Shown here: in pieces, positions 1 through 12,700 of the stretch
Position numbering within the stretch: the stretch's first letter is position 1
Layout: each line of letters begins with the position of its first letter
NCBI RefSeq assembly: GCF_017562075.2
Contig: NC_054082.1
Location: 24,936,460 to 25,000,459 of the forward strand
Source: Anopheles merus
Lineage: Eukaryota; Arthropoda; Insecta; Diptera; Culicidae
DNA: 64,000 nucleotides
Direction: 5' to 3'
Notes under the pieces: generated by a model
Databases searched by the model: none
What the model saw: only the letters and a program-made list of their open reading frames with translations
What the model was told of the DNA's origin: nothing
Position numbers and translations under genes: made by a program

Positions 1-974
1 TGCTAAGGTCGAAACCGAAAAGAGACCCCTACCGATCGGCTCGCACCCTACTGAAGGGTTGAAAGGGCTGATCCGGCTGTAATCTTTGTCGGTGTGTATT
101 CAATGGGAAAGTTGCAATATGCCATCCCCGCCCCCTACATTCTTGCTCCCATCCCGTGTTGCTTTCATTTGCTTCATTAATTACCGGAAAGCTTTCAACT
201 GGTGTGCTAGCCATGGACGTTCCACTCGCACTCTCCACGCATCCCACTATCTTTACTGACCGAAATTAATTTGGATTATCGACCACACACACACACACAA
301 ACACACAGATACATACATTTGCAATGCAATCGTATGCCACACGAACACACAAATGGGACAAATCATGCCAACTCGATCGCAGCGCTCGATGCATCCTTAT
401 TGCATTCCGTTCAATTATCCCTAATCCGGATAAATTCCTTCGCAACTACGAGCATCTCAAGCACACCGACATCAAAGTGGTGGTGTTTTTTTTTCAGTTT
501 TCGATACTTTTTACTCTATCTCTGTCCCTCTTCCTCTGGTAAACTCGATGTCCTTTATTCGTTCCGACCTAGCAAGTGGTAGGAGGTTCTTTCGAACAGC
601 GTTCGCCCTTCGATTGGCTCACTAGTTGATTTTTTTTTATTCGCTAAATCCTTCCAACTACGAGCAACGCAAACGAGAGCTAATCCGACAGACGCAATCT
701 AAATCCTTACCCAAGCTTCCAGTGCTTAAAGCGGAGTGTGTCACACCAGGGCGACTGTGAGGTAGTCCGAATCGAACGAAGAAGGATTAGGAAATCTCAT
801 TTCGATAGTAACTCCATTGCAAAGCAAGTCTTCCGGTGTACGGCTCCCTTTTCCTGCGCCGTTTGATGCTGCTTGTTTGCGCCTCAAAGCGTATCGAAAA
901 GTCAACCTGATATTGATCGGATTTCTTTCTATCGTTTCCCATTTCCCTCTTCCCTCTCGCTGTGGTACTTCCAG
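1..974 (+). other. intron (3' end) of the zinc-finger/ELM2/SANT gene
   Basis: No coding sequence was recognised here. The stretch ends in a pyrimidine-rich run and the acceptor CTTCCAG at 968-974. The next exon opens with two bases that complete a codon, so at least one coding exon lies further upstream, outside the window. A short CA repeat lies near 283-307. Confidence 0.6.
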
Positions 975-1351
975 GGGCGAAATCAACCGCGGAAAAAACG
1001 AGCACAACCACCAACCTGCACCCGACTAGCCTCACGCCCACCAGTAGCATCGGCAGCAACAACCTGTCTCCCTCGTCGACGGCCATCTTACACCACGGCA
1101 CCACGATGGTGACCGTGAAAAGCTCGCCCGGAGGAAGCGGCGGTACCATTGCGACCGCCGCCAGCCCAACCAGCCTCATCCTTACGACGGTCGGTCGGGC
1201 CGAGACGGCGTCGGGCGGTTTCGGTGGAAGCAGCGGCAGCGCATCGTCGTCACCGTCGGCGGCTGCCTCCCCCGTTTCGCTGAGCGGACTGGCGAAGAAA
1301 CCGCGACCCAAGACGGTATCACCGACCCGGCACGGACCGCAACAGTGTCAG
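975..1351 (+). CDS. coding exon: Ser/Thr-rich linker plus first Cys of finger 1
   Basis: Acceptor CTTCCAG precedes it and donor CAG|GTAAGTG follows. The exon begins with two bases of a split codon (phase 1 upstream) and ends in phase 0 with codons QQCQ. The terminal TGT supplies the first zinc ligand of a finger whose second ligand is 13.5 kb away. The rest is low-complexity Ser/Thr/Gly/Ala sequence with a basic patch, KKPRPK. A partner exon outside the window is required. Confidence 0.8.
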
Positions 1352-3862
1352 GTAAGTGTGGCGGGTAACAACGAACCTGAACCGAAACAGCAGTCTCTTT
1401 ACTGATTTATTTGAAACGGATTTCTGTTGTGCAGTAATGAAATGACTTACGATCAATATTTTTCAACATATTTTTAACCCCTGCTAAACGATACATAAAA
1501 CATCTTCAAACAATGCATATGTTTTAAACAATCGTCCTATACGCGGGGATTGTTCAGTGAGCAACGGTTTGATCCTCTACTTCCACAAAGCCCCTCTGAT
1601 GGCAAACAATCGAATCAAATAACTTCTAATGAAATGCATAAATGCTATTTCCTCGCCGGCGCAATGTGCCCGCAAAAGCTAAATGTTGCTAGCAAAAGTG
1701 TACCCGGCGCCCTGGCCAAAAGCCCTGTTCAACATCGAGCAAATCCTTTGCCAGCACTCACATCGAAGCGCACTCCTCTCTACGTGAGCGCACGTGTATG
1801 CATCGCCGGTGATTGCAGTGCGCCACCGCTGGCACACAAGAAAACAGAACCCATCGGATGCCTTAATTTCGGTTCCAGCGAGCGAACGCTATTTATTTAA
1901 TTTTCTCCTACGTGCCATCGAGAAAAGCGGATCGGAACGTAAACGGCTTTCGTTGGTGCGGATTGCTGAACAGCGAATGTACGGAAGGAGCGGCAGCCGG
2001 ATGGAGGGGAAAGAATCTTTTTCACTTGCAGCTCGAGCGTAAATCCTGCTTTTGGGTCGTGACGCTTTTGCTATGATGAGCGAGTCGTGCACACACAGAA
2101 TGGCGCTCATTTAGAAAAGCGTTTCTATTTAACCGTTTCGTATGCTGAAGTGGGGTATGCACGACGATTGATGTATGCTGTGTACGGTAAGGCAAGTAAC
2201 GCGAGTGAAGCAACCACAGCGGAAACCTTATTAATAGCATAAAAGGGACAAAAGTGACACATTAACAGGCGAATTGCATACATTTGGGCGTATAATTTGC
2301 TTTCTTTGAAGCGTCCATTGCTGTGATCGTTCTAGTTGGTGAAATAATTCAAATAAGAAAACTACTATTTACTCATATGTCATCTTTTTCTTTAATTTGC
2401 ATGTATCTAGAAAGCCTTCAAGAAACAATCCCACTAAACAGCCTGAAATGAAACCATCGAAAAAAAAACGCACCAACCAAAATGCTAAGGACCAAACTCA
2501 AGACGCTTCGATACTTCCCCCAAACTGCACCGCAAATCGGAAAACCCGGAAACGAGCCGGGTTTCCGTTTCACATGCCGTGTCGTTAATTTTTCTTCCGC
2601 CTTTGCGTCCCGTTCGCGGCAGACGATTGAGCAGCGCAAAGGGGTGCTGCGAGGCATTCGCGGTTTCGCTAAAGAAGAGAAGAGCAAGCTTCCCCACCCC
2701 CCCACCTCCCCTTTCTCATGTTAGCCTAGCAGCGAAAGTGCTCGGTTGAATATGAAAATCGTTTAAGAAAAGGAACCAAAGTTCTTTGCAAATATTTTCC
2801 CTCAACCCTCGGCGCTCGGTGTAACGGTTTTGCTGGCGGGAGATCGCCGTGTATGTATTTGTATGTTTGTGCCATTACGCTGATGGCAGCAAGGAAATGG
2901 AGCGAAATTTCACTTTAGCCGCTTTCCTCCGAGCTCGACTGTCTGCAAATGAACGCTTCCGAGTGTGGTTTATGCTCCAGATGCCATGTGTAGCGCTCAC
3001 CCAATACCGCTCGCTATGATCGAGTTCACCCAACACTCACCCTACCTGGGCACTGCCGGGATTCGATCAAGGAAAAGGGGCGGGTAGGAATGGAAGAAAA
3101 CGCATGACATTTCCGTAATGGAGACGCTCAGCGCGGTGGTTGTCCTGATTTTATTTGGCTCTCGTATCCGGCGGTACGATCTTTAGCAGCTCGCCTACGA
3201 CCCTCAAGCCAAGTAGATGGTGAGGGTAGTACCGGGCGTAGCAAATCCATCTTAGCCGGAAAAATGATAGCGACGATAGACGAGAACTTCAAAGCAACGT
3301 ATTTTCTTTTCCGGTGCGTTTGAGCGTTTGCGGGGCGATACTGTTTTTTTATATTTCATTTATTTTTTGCTTCACCTCTCCGGTCTTCCAACGAGCGGGA
3401 GGGCGAGCGACGACGCACAAGGACGGCTATTTGCGCTAGGGCATGATAACGATATCCATCTTGTTTTCACTGTCCGCCTGCACACACACACACACCCTTC
3501 GCCCGGTAACGACTTGCCGTGCTCGACGCGGTCTGGCAGGCACCGACCGGTAAACATTCAACAGATCAAAAAGATGTTCATTAAAAAGATGGTGCAGTAA
3601 ACACGTTCTTTCTCGGAAGGGGGATCCTCGCCCTAGCAAGACTAGCGAGGAAGGAAAAACCGGCGATGGATGGGGCGGCTATCAAGCAAGCTATCAAGGG
3701 ATGCCCACGCCCAGCATGCCATTAAATTGAGCTGGAATTTCAAAACAAAATTTCAATAATGCAAACGATTCTAATTGCATACATCGCAGGCACGGGGCCG
3801 GGCAGGTTGCAGAAGATTAGCCGAGATTTGTTTTCATGCTGCTGTTTCAATTGTTTCCTTCA

Positions 3863-3955
<93 letters not shown>

Positions 3956-6723
3956 TGTTTGTTTGTATGTTGGGAGGCTATTAGTAGAAAAGAGCATCCG
4001 AGCCAATTCCTCAACAGTAATTACAGTGAAAGCTTTTAGGCGATAAGATTAAGTGAAATGTAGATCCAGCTTTTACAAGAATGTTGCTGCCCTACCATCC
4101 GCACGTTAACCTTGCATGGTACGGCGCTAGTTGATATTCGTTATCCAATTCGTTATCTTAAGTTGTGACGAGCAGGAGAGATGGGAAAACAATTTTCAGT
4201 CCCTTGTTTCCTTCTCTATACCTTTTCTCAATTTGCAAACCTATTTCCGAGCGTTTTTTTACTGCTTCCCCCTTTTTTTCTACAGCCCGACACCAACCCT
4301 TTTGATTAACATTTTTGGCCCCTTTTATTTTGGAAACGGTTCATGGAATCGCATGGCCTGCGCCGTGTGTTTGGTCCTAGGGCCACGCTTCAAGGTTAAA
4401 TCAAAACGAATTTTCCTCCATTAATCAACTCGGTTGGGTATGGCGAGAAAATGAAGTTGGCCCGCCCGTGAGCAGCATCACTCCGGAAGCGCTTGCAGCC
4501 AATCGGGGAATCTTTTTAGCTTGTTGTTTCTTTTCCTTTTTTTTAAAGAAAACTTCATTGTTGTTATCGGTAGGTCTAGAACACTAAAGAAAGGGTTTAA
4601 AAATATAAAAGCAACACACTTTTATGTAGCTTAATATCTCCTGTTTCGCGAGCAATTGAGGAAATGATTCAAGTCATATTTAAGAACCATTATTGCTGTA
4701 ACAGAGATTGACATCATCAAATAACATTTTCTAAGAAACTTGTTGTAGAGTAGTAATAATTCCAAATGATTAAATATCTCGAGAAATCCTGCAAAGTGTT
4801 CCAAAAGATAGTAACATTTCTAGTAGATGCTGAGTTTAGTCCACTGAATGAAGTAATAAACTATAAATCTTCATCTCAGACTCATTCCACTGCCCCAGCG
4901 CCGTTTTTCCGCATCGATGTGCCTGTTTCGGCCCCTCGCCATCCCTCGCTGTCCCTCGCACCCATCCATACTAACCCTTTCAAAGTGCACCTGACCGTTG
5001 CGGGCCTCGTTCCCATTGAAAGGAAAATCTAATCGGCAGGTAGCTCATTTGTAACTTTATGACAAGCCGGCGGAAACGGAACGACGAAACCAACCGGACA
5101 CAAAAATACCGTCCCATTTCACCCCCACTTTATGGCGTCCAATGCTGAATGGAACGGCCAATCCGCCCAGCTGCTCGCTCTTTCTCTCTTTCGCTCTCTT
5201 TCGTCACGGGGCGCCAATTTCTTTGCGAAATTACTGTCCTTCAGCACACAGCGCTCCTTTGATGATGAAAGGCAACTTGTTAAATCCAAATCCTCCATCT
5301 CGTTTGCCCGCTCGTCCGTCCGAGTATCCCGGACGACGGCAGCGATTGCTTCGGTCGGCCGAGTTGGGCAGCGGAGAAAAAAGGACTCGAGATTAATAAG
5401 GATTTTCCTTTCCGGAGCGCACTCAATAGATCACTAGCAATTGAGGGCCATTAATTTGCACGTGAAACGAACGGCCCTCCGTCCGGGTGTTCGGGGATGG
5501 GAGCTGCCCGGACAGTCCGGCGCATCCGGCTGAAGGGGGCAGCCATCAAGGATCCGCTGCCGGTGTGCTGTGCTTTGCTTCGCGTGGCTGCACTTAACGA
5601 GATAAACCATTCGCCCCTTCCCCAAGGGGAAGGGAGGCATGAAGCGAAGGGTGGTAGAACGAACTGAACTTTGGCACTTGTTCCTATTAAGCTCAATTTG
5701 TTATCGAGGCGCCCTGTATCGTTCCGGCGGGTTGCAGCTGCCGGCCCGTTTTTGTGCCGGTTGTATCGGCCATCCTTTTTTGTTTTATCGTTGTTAAAGC
5801 TCCTATTCACTACTAGCCATCGCCTCTACTTGGCGCTCTATAATGAAGACAATTTTGCTGTACCGATCAGCCCAAAAAGGGTCGCGATCCGTGGGTCGTT
5901 AGGATGGAAAACTGTTCAAATGTTGCCATTTATCATAAAGCATTGGGCGTTACTTAAAGAGTTTGGTCGGTTGGAACGCCTTGCATAAGGAAAAGCCAAG
6001 CTGAAACCATTCCAAATGCACAACGCCACTTCGATCCTTAATGGCCTCTCTCTGGATCTCTGACAAAGAGGCACAGAGCAACTAGAATCCAATACCGCTT
6101 GCGGTGGTTTCCCGTTGGTCTTTAATGATCGTCGAACGGTGAAGGTTAAGGCAACGATAACATCTTGCCGCTTGGGGAAGCTACAGTAAAACAAAGCAGA
6201 AGCGAAATTAAAATCTCATTAACAGATATTGCGAGCCATGTAGGCGGAAAGGAAGGGGCACAAAAAAGGGAAAAGACTGAAAGCAATTCGTTGGCGTAAA
6301 AGTTTCTTCGATTTAGCGAACTATTCTTGCGTGCCTTCTCTCCGTGCCGCCGTTGGGAGCCTTCGGGGCCATTCGAACTGTGTGCAGCTGCTGGAATCTT
6401 TTGATGTCGATTAGGGCCATATTCTGCATTTTTATACATTCTCTTGTTGGAAAAACGATTTGCTAATGATGCTAGTTTTTCAGCGTTGCTGTTTATAAGA
6501 CCACAATCCGTTCAGTCTTGTGAAGCAGAGCAAGCTTTATGCGCAATAGTTCAACGTATCTTCCGTACTAACCGCCTAAAGTTAGGCAATTTGTGTTGCA
6601 AAATCTGATTGAAAGTAACACTCATTGTACAAGACAGCAATTTTAACCGTCAGTTTCACAACTGAAACGGTATTGCTCGGTGAATTGATTAACACACACA
6701 CGGTACATGATTAACACACACAC

Positions 6724-6785
<62 letters not shown>

Positions 6786-9700
6786 ACACACATCTCAAAC
6801 TCTTAATTACGATTCCTAATGCTTTCAACCTGCACTTAAAGCTCCTTTCCTATTCGTATGTAACAACTTTGACCGTCGTCGAGCGAACCGAATGACGACA
6901 GCAGTAAACACCGACCAATCCGTAAACCCACATGTTTGCCCAACTCGTTAATCGACGCTTGGGCCTCATATTTCACGGGATTTTCGTGCACTCGAAATGA
7001 GATAAAGCGAGACGCCTTCCGGCAAATGAGGCACCGCGCATCCCTTGTCTTCGCCACCCGCATCCGCATCGCTTTAATCAATGGTGCCGTGTGAGCAATC
7101 TGTTCACAGCGTCTAAGGGCGTTAAGCCGCTTTGCAAAACCTTCACTTAAAAGAACATTTACGCTGCCGGCATATTGCATGTACTACATGCCTCACCGTA
7201 ATGAATGGCTTGTGCGCTCATACGCCCGAACAAAAGGAAGCAGAAGGGACGGAAGGTGAGAAATAAAAAAGCACACACACATACACACACATACACCTTC
7301 TTATCCTCTTAACTAAGGCGGTACAATAGAAAAAGCTTCCTCGCCGGAGCCACAGCACCACATCCGACGCTTCCGCTGAAGTGAGCACGGTGAGTTACGG
7401 TGGAAATTGCTTCGACATAAATTAAAACTTCCTCCCACCTTTTAGCCGGCAAGAGCCGGAAGTGTGTCATTTGTAAGTGTGGTTTCATCTTCCCGCTTCG
7501 CACGTTGCGTCTGCGACCTTCTCTCGCTTGAGGAGCTGCGGGATGTGATTCTCTCTGAACTTGGATTTTTATTGTCTGCTGAAGAGCGGCACCCTCACCA
7601 TCCAGCACCACGCCCCACGTTCCCTTCGGTGCTAATTCTTGAACTAACGATTATCCCTTTGCCATTCTTCCCTCGGGGGGGGAGCGATCTGGCTTGCTAG
7701 ATTGGTAGCCCGTCGGTCGGCCATTGTGAAAATGGGCTTCGCACAGCTCACTGCAGCAGGACGGGGGGGGGGGGGTGTAGGGTGGAAACGGGTTGCTGGT
7801 TGGGATAGTAGTAATTACGGTTGATAGAGCATCAAATAATGCTCGGACTCTTCGGGCTCTGGCACGGTGCACGGATAGATTCCTCGCCCGACCTTCGGCC
7901 GGCGAAACCAAGACAGTTAATGAACTAATAAAAATAAAATGAGAAACTGAACGCCCTCCCGATTGTTCGTCCCTGGGAAACGCCACCATCATCATCGTCG
8001 CTTGCTGTTGATGTCCTCCGCGTAGCGCAGTAAACGTCAGAGTAAAAAGCGAAGCGGACGAAGAAGAGATTCGTCCTTTCATAGCAGCAAGGGCAGAATA
8101 AAACCATCCAAAACACACGCCACAACAAAAAAAAACTATCTCCAACGGAAACTTTCCTGCTGCCAAGGAACGAACTGGGAAGCAATGGGTGGAAAATGGC
8201 GAAATAAACATCGCCGCCAACGGTGGCACTTGGCAAACCGGTGCTCCGTCGCATCCCGCTCGTTGACCGTCGGGCTGCTAATTTACAAAACTGAGTGGAA
8301 TAAAAAGTGGGGTTCCGTTTTCTGCACACCCTTGCCCGGGTGTATCGGGTTCAATCCATCTCCGGAGCCGGGAAGCGACCGCTCCATTACGAGGCTAATA
8401 ATCATGGCCGGCGGGAGTTTCGTTCTGCTGGGGAATGATCGCTGGCGAGCGAGAGAACAAAGTAATTAAGCGCCCGGGCCCGACACTAATTACGAATTCC
8501 AACTAATCATAGAAATATGAACGCAATACGTTTCCATACCATGTCCATGCAGTGGAAGTATGGGTGTTTTTTGTTCTGTTTTGGTGTTTTTGTCTGTATC
8601 TCATGCAGCACGAATAATTAAAAACGAGTTTATTCTACAAATAGCTTGGAAAAATGGTATTTTATTCAAAAAGCATGCAAATAGAGTATGATTAAATCTC
8701 ATAATGAGCAAATACCTCAAATGCATTTAATAACGCATGGAATGCTTTTGCGGGTTTTGCACAAACAGAGATGAACCTAATAGGCTAGCATCGACCACAT
8801 TTCGCTAGAAAAGCTCCTCAAACCCTGTACCATTCCATGATTATTTACACCAGTACATTCAAGTAAGCAACAGGCTAGTGAAAAGCACACGATTGCCGGC
8901 CATTTTTTCCCCTCTGTAACGACTGCTTTTGGCAAACCTTTCAATCATCATCATGGCGCGTAAATGCCGGCAAGACATCGAGATGCCCGTGACTAATGGA
9001 TGGGCGCCCGTGCCCGCAAACCCATGCAAACCCATGGCACGGCCCCGGGCAGCAACAAGACAAAATCGAAACCTTTTCAATCAGTCCGCCTCTCCTCCGC
9101 TGCCATAACACGACGACGCATCGACGCGTGTTCCGGATGGACGGGTGGAAAATTGAAATAAAATAAAACCGAAACCTCACTTTACGGCTAGCACGCGTAC
9201 CCGGCGGACACGTACACGCACACGGAGCCGTAGGCGCGTAAAAACACGCCTAAACCATAACCATCAGGGCTCATCAATAATGCAGCCCTGCCTGAGCTTC
9301 GCTGTCGTAACGTCGCACGTTGCCGGGAAGGGGGAAGAGCAGAAAGCGGACAATCCTGTGACTGCTGGTGTTGCCATACTTTGCTCCACTCCACTTCCAC
9401 GCTGGACTTCCGTTCGAGCCGCACTTTTTGGCGAATGCGTCCTCCTGCACGCCCGTCTGCTAACTGGTCACTGGGGAGCAACCGGTTCGCTTTTCACGCA
9501 GGCTTTCCGTCCAGACCGGCGCTAAGCACATTACACGCTCTCGATGACAGCGGTGGACGCGCACACGGCACGCACGGTCCCGGCGTACGGCAATCTCATT
9601 AAACGGTTCGCAGTTGCGTGACAACTAAATTTATCATATTTTCACGCAATCACACGCCAACAGAGCGCGGGCAACAGTTTGCTGCCCCTATCCCAGGTGA

Positions 9701-12700
9701 CTTGCGTGCGCCAGATTTAACCTGCCACACACATGTTGCATGACTGGACTGGCATTTGGTGGAGGAGGCGGTTGGGTGAGCTTGGCACCGTGATTGTCGG
9801 GGTAATTACACGGCGGGCGTTTCTTGGAAGGGAGGCAAGCAATGTGATGGCGGACATTGTTTTGGCGATGAAAAGCAGCTCTCAAGTGATGGGGGCCGTT
9901 ACAATGTAATGTCCGTGTTGTCGGTCAGATTTGTTGCCCGCTTCATCGTGTGTTTTATTAGTGGTGTGGTGTGTTTCTTCTTGAATCAACGAATCCATTT
10001 TACGGCAATAACTGTCTGTACAATCACTCTCTACCTTCCAACTCGCCTTAATTGAGCACAGTTCAGGCAACACTCATTAAAATATAGTCGCGTTTGATGC
10101 ACCACCAACAAAAAGCGTTCGCCCACCTGCGCGTTCTTCATTGTACGGTGGAAACAATGTAAAACGAAACCACCCAAATACGCCCAAATGCGACACAGCG
10201 GCTACATACGGTTTCCGCTGTCGCACCTACGCGCAAGGGGATTAGAGCTGCTCGCTCCGGGCGGCAACGGTGTGAGCACGCCAGCTGTGCAAAAGCGGAA
10301 GCGGATGCTGCCGTGCGCTGCTGAAAACGCGGGAATTAATTAACGATGTATTGTGTGTGTGCGCCAGTGTGTGTGTGTGCAGCAGCTGGTTCGGTTCGGG
10401 CAGCGTCATCGGTGAGCTTTGCCGAAAACCCGCCCTCCCACCGATGCGATCAGCATGTTCCGTCATGCAGAATGAAGAAATTGGTAAGGAACCTGCCCCC
10501 ATTCTGCTGCCGCCGTCGCGTGGTTTTAGTTCGAAAAACAGCTTTCCAGGCGTCTTGTAAGTATTTGCCACCGTATTTCGGTAGATATCGCTTACGGCGT
10601 GTAGCGTTCGCCTGTGAGATTGAATTCGCCTTGAAGATGATGTTGATGTCTAAGATGTTGCAAAATAATGCCCCATTCTCCAGGAGAAGACGTTGAGCGT
10701 TTGACGGAGACGGTGCCCGCCTGGCGGGAAACCTTTCCCGGAAGGCGTGTTACTGGTGCCGAAAGCACTCCCAAAGCACCGCATGCCGAGGAAACGAGGA
10801 GCCGTTGTTTGGAGAATTATTAATTAATTTCTCACCGCTTCCTGTCCTACCGGGTTCGGTTTTTGAGGGGCGTGGAGAGAGTTGGGGGGGGGGGGGGGGG
10901 CACTGTTTGAAAATTTTCACCAAAGCATGCTGGCGTCCTCCCAGCCGGGCGAGGGTGCACGACGACAAATCCATTGGCAGCGCAAGGCCTGTTCGCGTGC
11001 CCCGGTAATTGCTTTCATGTTCAATTAATGGTTCAATTTGTTTGCTGCGCGCGGGTCGCGTCCGGCCCGGCGATGCTACCAAGTTTCGCGAGTGATCATA
11101 CTAATTTTTCACCCAAAAGTCAACCGCACTGCTAATTCAATTGACGGACCCAAAGGAAAATAGCGATCCTGCCAATAGGCGCGGGGCTGGAGGGCCTGTT
11201 CAGGAAACGAATTTCTTGCCCAAGAATAGAAATCACATTATTTCTCAGAATGCGTCTTTCAATTCATTCGTGATTGAGATTCTAACCGTAGGTACGCGAG
11301 TTAATTTAGCCGATGGATGTTTTCCACATTGTGCTGGCTACAGATATTTGCAGTCAAAACATTGTTGGATTAATTTTCCCTAATTTGATTCTCTGCTAGC
11401 AGCTGCGCAATATCACCATCCTCACTTTCAGTCCGTTAATTCCCATTAAATCTTTATGAATCGTGTACTTCATGTCACCCAAATATGCTATACCAGATCC
11501 TAAAATGCATTTTGTAAGTTTGAGATGTTTTCTTTCTTAATTGAGATGGTTAGAGAAACCCTTATTTAATTTAAATGTTATTCCTTCTAAATAAGTGTCT
11601 AAAAAGCAGACAATTGTGAAGCGCATTGCATACTTTTAGGCGGCATACTCAACACAACGCTTCAAGCGAATTTGATACACAAAACATTATTGAAGTATGA
11701 GAGAAACATATTGTGAATGTTGCTCAAACGCATCAACGCATCAATTAAAGCACATGTTGATTGGATTTTAATCGTCTAATATAAACATTCTTCTTCTTGA
11801 TCTGCCAATTATGATTGTACGCCTTAAACTTTCCCTTTCACGCTTGCGGTAGCCACGCACACGTCCTCGGGCCTGCAACCGATGTCAAACATTTATGAGT
11901 TAACATTTTCCACCCCCTCCGGTTGCCAGCCCGACCAGCTGCAGGGCTTAATTAAAAATCTCTTAACTCAACCACCCGTTGCCCCCTTCTGACAGCTGCC
12001 GGTCGGCCCTGGTAGTAGCAGTGACCGATGCCGTAGCACAAGCTGTTCATTTTAACGGACACTTCACTGCGGAGTGAAAGTTTAATCGCTTCTAATATCG
12101 ACAGTCGGTCCCACCGGCACAGCACAGGGGCGGGCGACTGCCAGGGATGGAGAAAACAAACGCATACCCCCGCCACGCACATAAACGATCCGGTCGAATG
12201 TCATGCGAGTGGTGGGCGGAGTGAAGGGGGTAGAAGCAACCGCTGGAAAACCGGATCTCGTCGTCCATTTCCTTCACCCAACACCCCCGGGTTGGCAACT
12301 GGACAGTTCGGGGCAGAAGCTGGTAATCGGTACCATTTTACGACTCACTGACCAAGCTGTCCGAGCGATTCATGGTTTTGATAGTTTTCGGACCCGCTCC
12401 GGGAACTACCAAGCACGGGGAGGGAAGGCGTGCTAGTTGGAAGGTTGGGACAATCGAGCTTAATCGGTCCTGGGAGAAAATTAAAAGCCATTTTGCTATC
12501 AACCGTAAAAAGGGTTGTAATGCCGATAGTGCGCACCGGGTTTGCAGTTACACGCCAGGGACCTGCGAGTGATAAACGTCACAGGCCGGAGCCGTCGCTA
12601 TCCTCTCCACTTGCTACCACTACTGCCGGGGTCGATATAGTTCGTTCGGGCCACTTGGGCAACTGGGCCAATCGGCACAGGGCAGCAGCCGCAACCGTTG

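Noticed and set aside
3775..3793. Possible further Su(Hw)-like site TTGCATACATCGCAGGC
   Set aside because: Core matches but the spacer is changed and the downstream GGC is shifted by one base; not counted.
3759..4046. Cys/Val-rich open frame
   Set aside because: Translation of the (GT)n repeat. The same applies to frames over the CA/GT repeats at 6713, 39883 and 62939.
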